From NCBI RefSeq assembly GCF_003054195.1, contig NZ_QBKP01000010.1, positions 18,347 through 82,346 of the forward strand: a stretch of DNA of 64,000 bases. Direction: 5' to 3'. Shown piece after piece: positions 51,396-59,751 of this stretch; positions within the stretch are counted from its first letter, which is position 1; the number at the start of each line of letters is the position of its first letter. Source of the stretch: Gemmobacter caeni. Its GTDB lineage: Bacteria; Pseudomonadota; Alphaproteobacteria; Rhodobacterales; Rhodobacteraceae. Both the position numbers and the translations under genes were made by a program. The notes beneath the pieces are model-generated. The model made no database searches. It was not told the DNA's origin and worked only from the letters and a program-made list of their open reading frames with translations.

Positions 51396-52865
51396 ATGGA
51401 CCGCTCGCCGCTTCCGGGCCGCAACGATTTGCTGAACACTGATCAGATCCTTGCCTGCGCAGACCGCAAGGCCGCCACTTTCATCGCCCTCAGCGACCGG
51501 GTCTGGGCCATGCCCGAACTGCGGTTCGAGGAATTCCGCTCGGTCGAGGAACATATCACCGCGCTGGAGGCGGAAGGCTTCACCATCACCCGCGATATCG
51601 CAGGCATGCCCACCGCCTTCATGGCCGAGTCGGGCAGCGGCGATGTAACCATCGGCTTTCTTGGGGAATTTGACGCGCTGGCGGGCCTGTCACAGGTTGC
51701 GGGCGCGCTGGAACCCGATCCGGTGCTGGCCGGGGGGAATGGCCATGGCTGCCATCACAACCTTCTGGGCGCGGCTTCGCTGTTGGCGGCGGTTGCGCTG
51801 CGCGATGCGCTGGCAGAAGCAGGGGTCGCGGCCCGGGTGCGCTATTACGGCTGCCCGGCCGAAGAGGGCGGATCGGGCAAGACCTATATGGCGCAAGCCG
51901 GGGCTTTCGACGGGCTGGACGCCGCCTTCTGCTGGCACCCGGCCGATTACAACCATGTCATGTCGGCAGCGACGCTTGCCAATATCCAGGCCTATTTCCG
52001 GTTCACGGGCCGCGCTGCCCATGCCGCCGTCAGCCCGCAGGTCGGGCGGTCGGCACTGGATGCGCTGGAACTGATGAATGTCGGCATCAACTTCATGCGC
52101 GAACACATGCCCTCCGAGGCACGGGTGCATTACGCCATTACCCAGTCGGGCGGCGTTTCACCCAATGTGGTACAGCCCCATGCCGAGGGCCTGTATCTGA
52201 TCCGGGCGCCCCGGATGCAGGATGTGCAGGATCTCTTCCTCCGGGTGCAGAAGATCGCCGAGGGCGCCGCGCTGATGACGGAAACCCGTGTTGAGATGAT
52301 TTTTGACCGCGCCACCTCGGGGATCATGCCCAATCGCGCGCTGGAAGAGGTGATGCAGCAGGAATTTGAACACATCGGCCCCCCGCCCTTCGATGCCGCC
52401 GACTTCGACTATGCCGACCGGCTGGCCGCCGCGGCGCTGACCGATGCCGACCGCCGCGCCAGTGCCGAGGCTTTCAATGCGCCTCCGGGTTTTCCGCGCA
52501 ACCTGCATGATGAAATCCTGCCGCTGCCGCCGGAGCCACGGCAGTTCTACGGATCGACCGATGTGGGCGATGTCAGTTGTATCGTCCCCACCGCCCAATG
52601 CCTCACTGCGACCGCCGTTGTGGGCACGCCGTTCCATACATGGCAGACGGTGACGCAGGGCACGATGCCTCATGCCCACAAAGCGATGGTGACGGCAGCG
52701 AAGGTGATGGCCGCCACGGCCGCCCGCGTGGTCCGCGACCCCGAGTTGCGCACCCGCGCCTGGGCCGAACTGGAGCGCCGGGGCGGCGGCACGCGATATG
52801 CCTCCCCCCTGCCGCAGGGCACGACGCCCCCCCGCGATTCCTCGTCAAACCGAACGGCGCCCTGA
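51396..52865 (+). CDS. M20-family amidohydrolase, AbgB-like
   Basis: This 489-residue cytoplasmic amidohydrolase resembles AbgB, which cleaves p-aminobenzoyl-glutamate, and related N-acyl amino acid hydrolases. Metal-binding blocks are visible: FLGEFDALAG, GNGHGCHHNLLGAASLLAAVALRD and the catalytic AEEGGSGK. The second conserved histidine set is in WHPADYNHVM. It is the last gene of the peptide importer operon and starts 25 bp after dppF with CGGAG about 9 bases before the ATG. It should process the imported substrate. The exact substrate is not clear. Confidence 0.87.
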   Translation: MDRSPLPGRNDLLNTDQILACADRKAATFIALSDRVWAMPELRFEEFRSVEEHITALEAEGFTITRDIAGMPTAFMAESGSGDVTIGFLGEFDALAGLSQVAGALEPDPVLAGGNGHGCHHNLLGAASLLAAVALRDALAEAGVAARVRYYGCPAEEGGSGKTYMAQAGAFDGLDAAFCWHPADYNHVMSAATLANIQAYFRFTGRAAHAAVSPQVGRSALDALELMNVGINFMREHMPSEARVHYAITQSGGVSPNVVQPHAEGLYLIRAPRMQDVQDLFLRVQKIAEGAALMTETRVEMIFDRATSGIMPNRALEEVMQQEFEHIGPPPFDAADFDYADRLAAAALTDADRRASAEAFNAPPGFPRNLHDEILPLPPEPRQFYGSTDVGDVSCIVPTAQCLTATAVVGTPFHTWQTVTQGTMPHAHKAMVTAAKVMAATAARVVRDPELRTRAWAELERRGGGTRYASPLPQGTTPPRDSSSNRTAP

Positions 52866-52921
52866 CGCCGCGCGCACATCGCCTCGCTTTCAGAACTCGC
52901 ACCGCTTCGCCGGCGCCCGAG

Positions 52922-52950
52922 TGATCCGCCCCGGCAAATGCCGCGTATAG
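52922..52950 (+). promoter_or_regulatory. Sigma-E promoter of the DUF2177 gene
   Basis: TGATCC (52922-52927), a 17-base spacer and GTATAG (52945-52950) lie 148 bp before the DUF2177 start. The same layout, TGATCC-N17-GTA, occurs twice more between rpoE and the flavin oxidase gene. It agrees with the promoter pattern I recall for the Rhodobacter sphaeroides sigma-E (TGATCC then TA after 18 bases). Confidence 0.75.
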
Positions 52951-53098
52951 GATGGACGATCAGACTGCCGGTGCCCTGGAAATTCCCCCTCGCCCGGCGG
53001 ACAAGACCGCCAGAATGCATGCGGACCGATGGTGACCTGCGGCGCGACCCGCTCGCACTGCTCCGGGCAGACCGCGACTGACAGAGGACAGATGTATC

Positions 53099-53503
53099 AT
53101 GCTGCAAGCCGCGCTGCTTTATCTTGTCACCGCCGGGGTGTTTCTTGGCCTTGATGCCCTGGGCATCCGGTTCCTGATCCGCCCGGTCTTTGAACGCCAT
53201 ATCGGCGATCTTCTGGCCCAGCCGCTGCGGCTGGGTCCGGCAGCGCTGTTCTATCTCGCCTATGTCGCGGGCCTTGTCTGGATGGTCAGCTGGCCCGCGC
53301 TGAAGGCGGGTGATCCGTTGCAGGCGCTGATCGGCGGCATGGTGCTGGGGCTGCTGTGCTATGGCACTTATGAGATGACGAATTATGCCACGCTGGCCGC
53401 ATGGTCGCTGGAACAGGTGATCATCGACGGCATCTGGGGCACGGTCCTGACCGGCTTTGCCGCCTGGGCCGGTGTCGCGGCGCTAAGCGGGCGGCTGGCC
53501 TGA
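53099..53503 (+). CDS. DUF2177 membrane protein
   Basis: This 134-residue inner-membrane protein has four predicted membrane segments: LLYLVTAGVFLGLDALGIRFL, ALFYLAYVAGLVWMVSWP, LIGGMVLGLLCYGTYEMTNYATL and IIDGIWGTVLTGFAAW. It matches what I know of DUF2177, which often sits near the rpoE-chrR stress genes of Rhodobacteraceae. A sigma-E promoter precedes it, so it belongs to the regulon. The function is unknown; a role in the membrane lipid response is inferred from its neighbours. Confidence 0.85.
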   Translation: MLQAALLYLVTAGVFLGLDALGIRFLIRPVFERHIGDLLAQPLRLGPAALFYLAYVAGLVWMVSWPALKAGDPLQALIGGMVLGLLCYGTYEMTNYATLAAWSLEQVIIDGIWGTVLTGFAAWAGVAALSGRLA

Positions 53504-53507
53504 CAGA

Positions 53508-54242
53508 TCAGCCCAGCCGCCGCGTCAGGCGCAGCGACAGGCCATAGGGAAGCAGACGCAGCAGTTTCACGGCGAGGGTGAAGCGGCGCGGAAAGTGGAT
53601 CTCGAACCCGCGCCGGGCCAAACCGCGCAGAACAGCCCCGGCGGCTTCCTCGGGCGTGATGATCGCGGGCATGGCGAAACGGTTCTTGGCTGTCAGGCGG
53701 GTCTGGACAAAACCCGGACAGACCAGCCGCACCCGGATGCGGGGGCCCAGTTCTGCCGCCAGCGTTTCGGCCAGATTGTTGACGGCGGCCTTTGTCGCTG
53801 AATAGGGCTGCCCACCGGGAAGCCCCATATATCCGGCCACTGAGCCGAACAGCACCAATTGCCCGCCCTCTTTAATCAGCGGCGGGCAGAGCCGCGCAAC
53901 GTCAAGTGTCCCCAGAAGGTTTACCCGCACCATGGCCTCGGTGCGGGCGGGGTCCAGATCGGCGACGCGGGCAGGATCGTAAAGCGCCGCGGTGCAGATC
54001 ACCGCATCAAACGGCGCCAGATCGGCAAGCCGCGCCACCGTGGCGGCAAGCGCCCCCGCCTCGCCAAGGTCCAGAGGCTCGATACGGGCCTCGCCGCATT
54101 CGGCGGCAAGGGCGGAGAGCGCCGTTGCATCCCGTGCCGAAAGAACCAGCCGCGCACCCTGCCCGGCCAGCGCGCGGGCCAGAGCCGCCCCTATTCCGGC
54201 GCTGGCCCCGATGATCCAGATGCGCTGACCCGCGAAATCCAT
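53508..54242 (-). CDS. Short-chain dehydrogenase of the rpoE-chrR operon
   Basis: This 244-residue SDR has the cofactor motif IGASAGIGAALARALAGQG (about 11-29), CTAALYD in place of the usual NNAG, and the catalytic Ser-Tyr-Lys set (LFGSVAGYMG, YSATKAA). It lies 3 bp after chrR on the same strand, so it is co-transcribed with rpoE and chrR from the sigma-E promoter. Its substrate is unknown; the lipid-modifying enzymes of the neighbouring operon suggest an oxidised lipid or aldehyde. The C-terminus is basic and hydrophobic, consistent with membrane association. Confidence 0.85.
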   Translation of the reverse strand: MDFAGQRIWIIGASAGIGAALARALAGQGARLVLSARDATALSALAAECGEARIEPLDLGEAGALAATVARLADLAPFDAVICTAALYDPARVADLDPARTEAMVRVNLLGTLDVARLCPPLIKEGGQLVLFGSVAGYMGLPGGQPYSATKAAVNNLAETLAAELGPRIRVRLVCPGFVQTRLTAKNRFAMPAIITPEEAAGAVLRGLARRGFEIHFPRRFTLAVKLLRLLPYGLSLRLTRRLG

Positions 54243-54245
54243 CGC

Positions 54246-54875
54246 TCAGATCCGGAAGATCGGTTGCAGCAGACGTGGCAACAGCGCGTGGAAACGCAAC
54301 GGCGCATCGGTGGCGGCAAGACAGATGCAGGGCGCCCCCGGACCGGCAACAGGCTGATGGTCGATCGAGTCATGCGCTGTCTCGACATCGCCACGCAGGA
54401 AAGCCCCTTCGCTGTCGGAAAAACTGCCCTGCAAGACCAGCGTCAGTTCCAGGCCGCGATGGCCATGCTCCGGCACGGCGCGTCCCGGCGGGATGTAAAG
54501 CAGCCGCAATGCCCCTTCCCTGTCGGCGGAAAGGATCTGCTGGCGGATACCGCCACCCAGCATCCGCCATTGCGGCGGCTGCCCCCCCAGCGCGGCCACG
54601 ACCGGCGCGGGAAAGACACCGGATCCCCGGACAGGCGGCGGCGCGGGCGTATCAAGCGCATCCATCATGCGCTGACGCGCCCCTGCATCAAGCGCTTGCC
54701 CCTCCAGACCGTCCAGCAGGGCACCGCCGATCATGTCAGCGGTTTCCACCGCAGCGCGGCATTCATCGCAGAGCGACAGATGCGCCGCGACGACGACGGC
54801 ATAGGGGTGTGACAGGGCGCCCGCGCGCCAGGCATCAAGGATATCGTCCGGGATATGGTGTGTGATCTGGGTCAT
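54246..54875 (-). CDS. chrR: ChrR-type zinc anti-sigma factor
   Basis: This 209-residue anti-sigma factor keeps RpoE inactive until singlet oxygen or organic peroxide appears. The N-terminal zinc-binding set is HLSLCDEC (His32, Cys36, Cys39), as in the ZAS family. The C-terminal cupin domain (about 95-190) has PEHGHRGLELTLVLQGSF and a later histidine (DSIDHQPV), which hold a second zinc in the known ChrR. Length and domain order match Rhodobacter ChrR. It overlaps rpoE by four bases (ATGA), which suits fixed stoichiometry of the pair. Confidence 0.93.
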   Translation of the reverse strand: MTQITHHIPDDILDAWRAGALSHPYAVVVAAHLSLCDECRAAVETADMIGGALLDGLEGQALDAGARQRMMDALDTPAPPPVRGSGVFPAPVVAALGGQPPQWRMLGGGIRQQILSADREGALRLLYIPPGRAVPEHGHRGLELTLVLQGSFSDSEGAFLRGDVETAHDSIDHQPVAGPGAPCICLAATDAPLRFHALLPRLLQPIFRI

Positions 54876-55435
54876 GGGGCAATCTTCCTCAGTTCATGCC
54901 TGAGGCGTTCAAGGCCAAGCCGGATGCGGGATTTGATGGTGCCAAGCGGCAGACCCGTCATCTCGCTGATACGGCTGTGGGGAATATCGTCGAAATAAGC
55001 CGCCCGCAGTGCCTCTGCCTGTTCGGGGGCAAGCCGGCACAGGGCGGCGACCAGATGGCTGGCTTCCTGTTGCAGTGCAAGAATCTGCGCCGGATCGGGC
55101 GCATCGCTTTCGATCTCGGGCAGATCTTCCGGCTGGGCCAGAGGCCGCCGCCGCGCAAGGTCGATCCGGCGATTACGGGCGATGCCGTAGATCCAGCCTG
55201 CGGCATCGGCGCGATGCGGGTCGAACTGTGCTGCCTTGTGCCAGACTGCCAACATTACATCCTGCACCGCATCCTCGGCTGATCCGTCCCGCAGCCCGCC
55301 CTTCACCATCATCGCCTTCAGGCGCGGGGCGAAATGGTCGAACAATCGGCCAAAGGCGGCCCTGTCACGCTGATCGCGCACGGCGATCAGATCGCAGGTC
55401 TGGCTGGAAAGCGCCTGTATTACTGGCTCGTCCAT
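54872..55435 (-). CDS. rpoE: ECF sigma factor RpoE (ChrR-controlled)
   Basis: This 187-residue group IV sigma factor has region 2 (FGRLFDHFAPRLKAMMVKGG, ending GWIYGIARNRRIDLARR, about 28-95) and region 4 with a helix-turn-helix (AAYFDDIPHSRISEMTGLPLGTIKSRIRLGLERLR, about 145-180). This is the pattern of ChrR-dependent ECF11 sigma factors. The ATG at 55435 gives the length of the Rhodobacter protein; the frame is open upstream but unlike coding sequence. Its own promoter carries TGATCC-N17-GTA, so it activates itself. Confidence 0.93.
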   Translation of the reverse strand: MDEPVIQALSSQTCDLIAVRDQRDRAAFGRLFDHFAPRLKAMMVKGGLRDGSAEDAVQDVMLAVWHKAAQFDPHRADAAGWIYGIARNRRIDLARRRPLAQPEDLPEIESDAPDPAQILALQQEASHLVAALCRLAPEQAEALRAAYFDDIPHSRISEMTGLPLGTIKSRIRLGLERLRHELRKIAP

Positions 55436-55539
55436 TCCCTGCGCCCCCTGCGCGCAAAGCTGCTCCGCCAGATGCTCGGGCGGATTGTATCTGGCGCGGG
55501 GCCGTGGTCCGGCGGGCACGATTGCGGTTTCCATGTGCA

Positions 55540-55568
55540 ATATACGCCGAAGCCCGTCAAATGGATCA
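55540..55568 (-). promoter_or_regulatory. Sigma-E promoter of the rpoE-chrR operon
   Basis: On the minus strand, TGATCC (55563-55568), 17 bases and GTATAT (55540-55545) lie 104 bp before rpoE. The layout is identical to the promoters of the flavin oxidase operon and the DUF2177 gene. It implies positive autoregulation of rpoE-chrR. Confidence 0.75.
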
Positions 55569-55594
55569 TCGCGCAGGGAAATTTTCTGCCGAAG

Positions 55595-55623
55595 TGATCC
55601 GTTCCGGGCGCGGCGGCGTAGGA
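55595..55623 (+). promoter_or_regulatory. Sigma-E promoter of the lipid-modification operon
   Basis: TGATCC (55595-55600), 17 bases and GTAGGA (55618-55623) lie 25 bp before the flavin oxidase start codon. It is divergent from the rpoE promoter, with 26 bp between the two -35 elements. Confidence 0.75.
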
Positions 55624-55648
55624 CAGGGACAAACCAAGTGGAGCCCTG

Positions 55649-56926
55649 ATGCCCTTCGACCTTTCCAAAGGCGCCCCGAGGCGCATCGCCATCGTCGGCG
55701 GCGGCATTGCCGGTCTGGCCTCTGCCTGGGCCCTGTCCTCCTGCCACCATGTCACACTGTTTGAAAGTGAAAACCGGCTGGGGGGCCATGCCCGCACAGT
55801 CGTGGCCGGACGCCGGGGCGACCAGCCGGTCGATACCGGCTTCATTGTGTTCAACCATGTGAACTATCCGCATCTGACCGCGCTTTTCCGTGACCTCGAT
55901 ATTCCTGTCGAGAAAAGCGACATGAGCTATGGCGTGTCGCTGAACGGCGGGCGGGTGGAATATGCACTGCGGTCGGGCAACACGCTGTTCGCGCAACGGC
56001 GCAACCTGATTGACCCGCGCTTCTACCGGATGATCCGCGACATCCTGCGCTTCAACAGCAGGGCCGAGGATCTGGTCGCCGCCGCGCCGGATCTGTCGAT
56101 TGCGGAACTGATCGCGCAAATGGGGCTGGGACCGCGGTTCCGCGATCACTACCTTTTCCCCTTCTGCGGCGCCATCTGGTCTACACCCGACCGCGAGATC
56201 GGGGGCTTTCCCGCACAGGCGCTGCTACGGTTCATGCGCAATCACGGGCTGCTGTCGCGCACCGGACATCATCAGTGGTGGACCGTGGCGGGTGGCTCGA
56301 CCGTTTATGTCGCTCGTCTTGCGACGGCGCTGCAAAAATCCGGGGTCAAACTGCGGCGCGGGGCCGAGGTCAGGGCTGTCACGCGCCACGCCGGAACCGT
56401 GACACTGCGCGCCAAGGGGGCGGAGCCGGAGGAATTCGATCATGTCATTCTGGCCGCACATGCGGATCAGGCGCTGTCCCTGCTGACCGATGCCTCTGCC
56501 GAAGAACGCGCGGCGCTGTCGGCCATCCGGTTTCAGCCGAACAGGGCCGTGCTGCATGCCGATCCATCCATCATGCCGAAACGCCGCCTGTGCTGGAGCT
56601 CGTGGGTCAGCCATGGTGACTCGACGGGGGTGGGCGTGACCTACTGGATGAACCGGCTTCAGAATATCCCCGAGGATGATCCGCTGTTCGTGACGCTGAA
56701 CCCGGGGCAGGAGATTGATCCCCGGCTGATCCAGGACGAGACGGTCTTTCGCCATCCGGTATTCGATCAGGCGGCGCTGGAGGCGCAGACACAAATCGCG
56801 GCGATGCAAGGCCAGCGCAACACATGGTTTGCCGGAGCATGGCTGCGCAACGGCTTCCATGAAGACGGCTTTGCAAGTGCCATGCGGATCGCCCGGCGCC
56901 TCCGGCCGGAACAGGTGACGCCATGA
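55649..56926 (+). CDS. FAD-dependent amine-oxidase-like protein (sigma-E regulon)
   Basis: This 425-residue flavoprotein has an N-terminal FAD motif IAIVGGGIAGLASAWALS (about 13-30), then FESENRLGGHARTV, and QWWTVAGGSTVYVARLATALQ in the middle. The family includes proteins coded beside DUF1365 and cyclopropane-fatty-acid synthase genes, as here. In Rhodobacter sphaeroides related regulon genes make furan fatty acids through methylation, desaturation and oxygen insertion, so desaturation or oxidation of a phospholipid acyl chain is a reasonable inference. It overlaps the DUF1365 gene by four bases. Confidence 0.85.
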   Translation: MPFDLSKGAPRRIAIVGGGIAGLASAWALSSCHHVTLFESENRLGGHARTVVAGRRGDQPVDTGFIVFNHVNYPHLTALFRDLDIPVEKSDMSYGVSLNGGRVEYALRSGNTLFAQRRNLIDPRFYRMIRDILRFNSRAEDLVAAAPDLSIAELIAQMGLGPRFRDHYLFPFCGAIWSTPDREIGGFPAQALLRFMRNHGLLSRTGHHQWWTVAGGSTVYVARLATALQKSGVKLRRGAEVRAVTRHAGTVTLRAKGAEPEEFDHVILAAHADQALSLLTDASAEERAALSAIRFQPNRAVLHADPSIMPKRRLCWSSWVSHGDSTGVGVTYWMNRLQNIPEDDPLFVTLNPGQEIDPRLIQDETVFRHPVFDQAALEAQTQIAAMQGQRNTWFAGAWLRNGFHEDGFASAMRIARRLRPEQVTP

Positions 56927-57699
56927 CACTGGCCGCACGGCTGGACGCGGGCGAGGTGCTGGGCCTGCGGGCAGTGATTACCCATGCCCGCCGCGCGCCG
57001 CCGCATCATGCGTTCCGCACCTCTGCCGACCATGTACTGCTGGCCCCCGAAACCTGTCGCCCGCCCCGCCTGATGGGGCACAACCGCTTTAACCTGATTG
57101 CCTTTCACGATGCAGACCACGGCGGCAGACGCGGCGAAGGCTCCGGCGCGGGCTGGGCCTGGCAGCAATTTGCCACCGCCGGGATAGACCGCGCGCCGGG
57201 CCGCGTGCTTGCCCTGCTGACGCAGCCCCGGTTTCTGGGATACTGGTTCGCTCCGGTCAGCTTCTGGCTGCTGATCGAGGGGGATGCGCTGATTGCCGCC
57301 ATCGCCGAGGTCAACAATACCTTCGGGCAGCGGCATTCCTATCTGCTGATCCCGCCCGGCCAGGCGCCGATCACCGCCGCAACGCGGCTGTCCGCCCGCA
57401 AGATGTTTCATGTCTCGCCGTTTCAGGATCTGTCGGGGGACTATGAATTTGCTTTCGACCTGCACCCCGACCGCCTTGCCATCCGAATTGCGCGCAAGGA
57501 CGGTGCGGACGGGATTGATACCGCCATGGGCGGCCTGCTGCGCCCGTTGACCTCGGGCGGCATCCTGCGCGCGGCGCTGCAACGCCCCGGCGGCGCACTG
57601 CGGGTGATTGTGCAGATCTACTGGCATGCCCTTCGCCTCAGGATCAAGGGCGCCACCTACCGCCGTCTTCCCACCCCGCCCGAACAGGAGATCACCTGA
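56923..57699 (+). CDS. DUF1365 family protein
   Basis: This 258-residue protein begins with a hydrophobic-poor, histidine-rich stretch (VITHARRAPPHHAFR). It has the DUF1365 block LLTQPRFLGYWFAPVSFWLLIEGDALIAAIAEVNNTFGQRHSYLL and ARKMFHVSPFQDLSGDYEF. The conserved histidines and acidic residues suggest a metal or cofactor site, but no activity is known to me. It lies between the flavin oxidase and methyltransferase genes and overlaps both (4 bp and 1 bp), so the three products probably act in one pathway on membrane lipid. Confidence 0.88.
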   Translation: MTLAARLDAGEVLGLRAVITHARRAPPHHAFRTSADHVLLAPETCRPPRLMGHNRFNLIAFHDADHGGRRGEGSGAGWAWQQFATAGIDRAPGRVLALLTQPRFLGYWFAPVSFWLLIEGDALIAAIAEVNNTFGQRHSYLLIPPGQAPITAATRLSARKMFHVSPFQDLSGDYEFAFDLHPDRLAIRIARKDGADGIDTAMGGLLRPLTSGGILRAALQRPGGALRVIVQIYWHALRLRIKGATYRRLPTPPEQEIT

Positions 57700-58868
57700 T
57701 GACCACCATGACGCAGCGGGCACTCTCCGGCCGCTTCCTTGCGGCGCTGGAGCGGATCGAGCACGGGATTCTGACGCTCACCACGCCCGATGGCACGCGC
57801 CACAGGTTTGGCCATGCTGGCCCCGAGGCTGAATTGCATATCCGTGACTGGCGCCTCCTGCACCGGCTGGCCCTGCGCGGCGATGTGGGGTTTGGCGAGG
57901 GCTGGATCGCCGGTGACTGGCGCAGCGACACGCTGGAAAGCGTGCTGACGCTCGCGCTGCGCAATCTTGACGCGCTGTCCGGACTGGGAACGCCGGGGCC
58001 GGTGCAGGCCATCCGCATGCGGCTGTCCGATCTGTTCCTGCGCCGCAACAGCCGCCGGGGTGCCGCGCGCAATATCCGCGCCCATTACGATGTCGGGAAC
58101 GAGTTCTATCAGCTCTGGCTTGATCCCGGCATGACCTATTCCTCGGCCCTTTTCGGGCCCGGCGACGATCTGGAACAGGCGCAGGCCCGCAAGAACGGGC
58201 GCATCCTCTCCCGGCTGGGGAAAGGCGAGCGGCTGCTGGAAATCGGCTGCGGCTGGGGCGGCTTTGCCGAGGCCGCCGCCGAACGTGGCCACGCTGTTAC
58301 CGCGATCACGCTGTCGCATCAGCAGAAGGGTTATGCAGATGCGCGCCTTGATGGTCGTGCGGAAGTGCGGCTTCAGGATTACCGCGATGTCGGGGGCAGG
58401 TTCGACAATATCGTTTCGATCGAGATGATTGAGGCGGTGGGCGAGGCCTACTGGCCTGCCTATTTCACCGCGCTGAAGAACAGGCTGGCACCGGGCGGGC
58501 GGATCGTTCTGCAAGCCATTACCGTGCCCGATACCGAATTCTCGGTCTATCGGCGGCGGACGGATTTCATCCGCCAGCACGTCTTCCCCGGTGGCATGCT
58601 CCCCTGCGATACGGTGATCGGGCATCAGGCGGCAAAGGCCGGGCTGCGGGTGAAATCCAGCCATGCCTTCGGTCAGGATTATGCCCGCACCTGCCGGATC
58701 TGGTCTGAACGGATGATGCAGGAAAGCGCCCGCATCCGGCGGCTTGGCTATGACGATGCCTTCCTCCGCTGCTGGCAATTCTATCTGGAGGGCTGCGCCG
58801 CCACCTTCGCCAGCGGACGCTGCGATGTCGTGCAGGTGGACCTGACCCACGCCGCAGAAGCGGCGTGA
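57699..58868 (+). CDS. Cyclopropane-fatty-acid-synthase-like methyltransferase
   Basis: This 389-residue SAM-dependent methyltransferase acts on phospholipid acyl chains. The SAM-binding motif is LLEIGCGWGGFAEAAAERGH (about 178-197); HYDVGNEFYQLWLDPGMTYSSALF and the SIEMIEAVGEAYWPAYF block are typical of the CFA/CmaA family. Because it sits in a sigma-E operon, it may be the methylase of furan fatty acid formation rather than a housekeeping cyclopropane synthase. Sequence alone cannot separate the two. It is the last gene of the operon and converges on sitD. Confidence 0.88.
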   Translation: MTTMTQRALSGRFLAALERIEHGILTLTTPDGTRHRFGHAGPEAELHIRDWRLLHRLALRGDVGFGEGWIAGDWRSDTLESVLTLALRNLDALSGLGTPGPVQAIRMRLSDLFLRRNSRRGAARNIRAHYDVGNEFYQLWLDPGMTYSSALFGPGDDLEQAQARKNGRILSRLGKGERLLEIGCGWGGFAEAAAERGHAVTAITLSHQQKGYADARLDGRAEVRLQDYRDVGGRFDNIVSIEMIEAVGEAYWPAYFTALKNRLAPGGRIVLQAITVPDTEFSVYRRRTDFIRQHVFPGGMLPCDTVIGHQAAKAGLRVKSSHAFGQDYARTCRIWSERMMQESARIRRLGYDDAFLRCWQFYLEGCAATFASGRCDVVQVDLTHAAEAA

Positions 58869-58893
58869 ATCAGGAGGGGGACGCGGCCAGCCG

Positions 58894-59751
58894 TTACAGG
58901 CCAGACCCCCGCTCTGCACCGGAGGCAGACAGGGCAGCGCGACCATTGCGCAGATTGCGGGCCAGAAGCGCCGTAACGAACAGCCCGGTCAGGATCAGCA
59001 CGATGGTTGGCGCCGGGGCGGCGTCCAGCCAGAAAGACGCATAAACGCCGCCCGCTCCGGCCAGCACCGCAACCGCCACCGACGCCATCATCATGGTCAC
59101 GAACCGGCGTGTCAGCAGGAAGGCAATGGCGCCCGGCGCGATCAGATAGGCCACAGAGAGGATGATCCCGACCGAGGACAGCATTGCAACGATGGTGGCG
59201 GACAGGATGGCCAGCAGCCCGTAATGCAGCGCCCCCACCCGCAACCCGATCATCCGCGCCTGCACGGGGTCAAAGCTCTGGGCCAGGAAGTCGCGCCACT
59301 TCACCCCGAGGATCAGCGCCACCCCGCCCGAGATCAGCCCGCTGGTCCACAGATCCTGTGCGCCAACGCCCAGCATGTTGCCAAACAGGATGTGGTCCAG
59401 ATGCAGTGAGGTCTCGATCTGGGTGTAGATGACGATACCCAGACCGAACATGCCGGAAAAGACCACGCCCATCACGGTATCCTGCTTGATGCGGGAATTG
59501 TCCTTGATGAAGCCGGTGCCAAGCGCGCAGACCAGACCGGCGAGAAACGCGCCGATCAGCAGCGGAATACCGGCCACATAGGCCAGGACAACGCCCGGCA
59601 GAACCGCGTGGCTGGTGGCATCGCCCATCAGCGACCAGCCCTTCAGCACCAGAAAACAGCTCAGCAACGCGGCCGCCGGAGCAATCAGCAAGATGATCAG
59701 CAGCGCATTCTGCATGAAGGGGAATTGGAACGGCAACAACAGGTCGGCCAT
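58894..59751 (-). CDS. sitD: Manganese/iron ABC permease SitD
   Basis: This 285-residue permease has about eight membrane segments and the Sit/Mnt/Znu pattern: GWSLMGDATSHAVLPGVVLAYVAGIPLLIGAFLAG and KQDTVMGVVFSGMFGLGIVIY. It is the second permease of the locus and overlaps sitC (ATG inside its stop). The frame is open further upstream, but MADLLLPFQFPFMQNALL matches the family start. The C-terminal tail after the last segment is short. Confidence 0.9.
   Translation of the reverse strand: MADLLLPFQFPFMQNALLIILLIAPAAALLSCFLVLKGWSLMGDATSHAVLPGVVLAYVAGIPLLIGAFLAGLVCALGTGFIKDNSRIKQDTVMGVVFSGMFGLGIVIYTQIETSLHLDHILFGNMLGVGAQDLWTSGLISGGVALILGVKWRDFLAQSFDPVQARMIGLRVGALHYGLLAILSATIVAMLSSVGIILSVAYLIAPGAIAFLLTRRFVTMMMASVAVAVLAGAGGVYASFWLDAAPAPTIVLILTGLFVTALLARNLRNGRAALSASGAERGSGL

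Noticed and set aside
55436-56149. Long N-terminal extension of rpoE
   Set aside because: It runs antisense to the flavin oxidase gene and through both sigma-E promoters; known family members start near the ATG at 55435.
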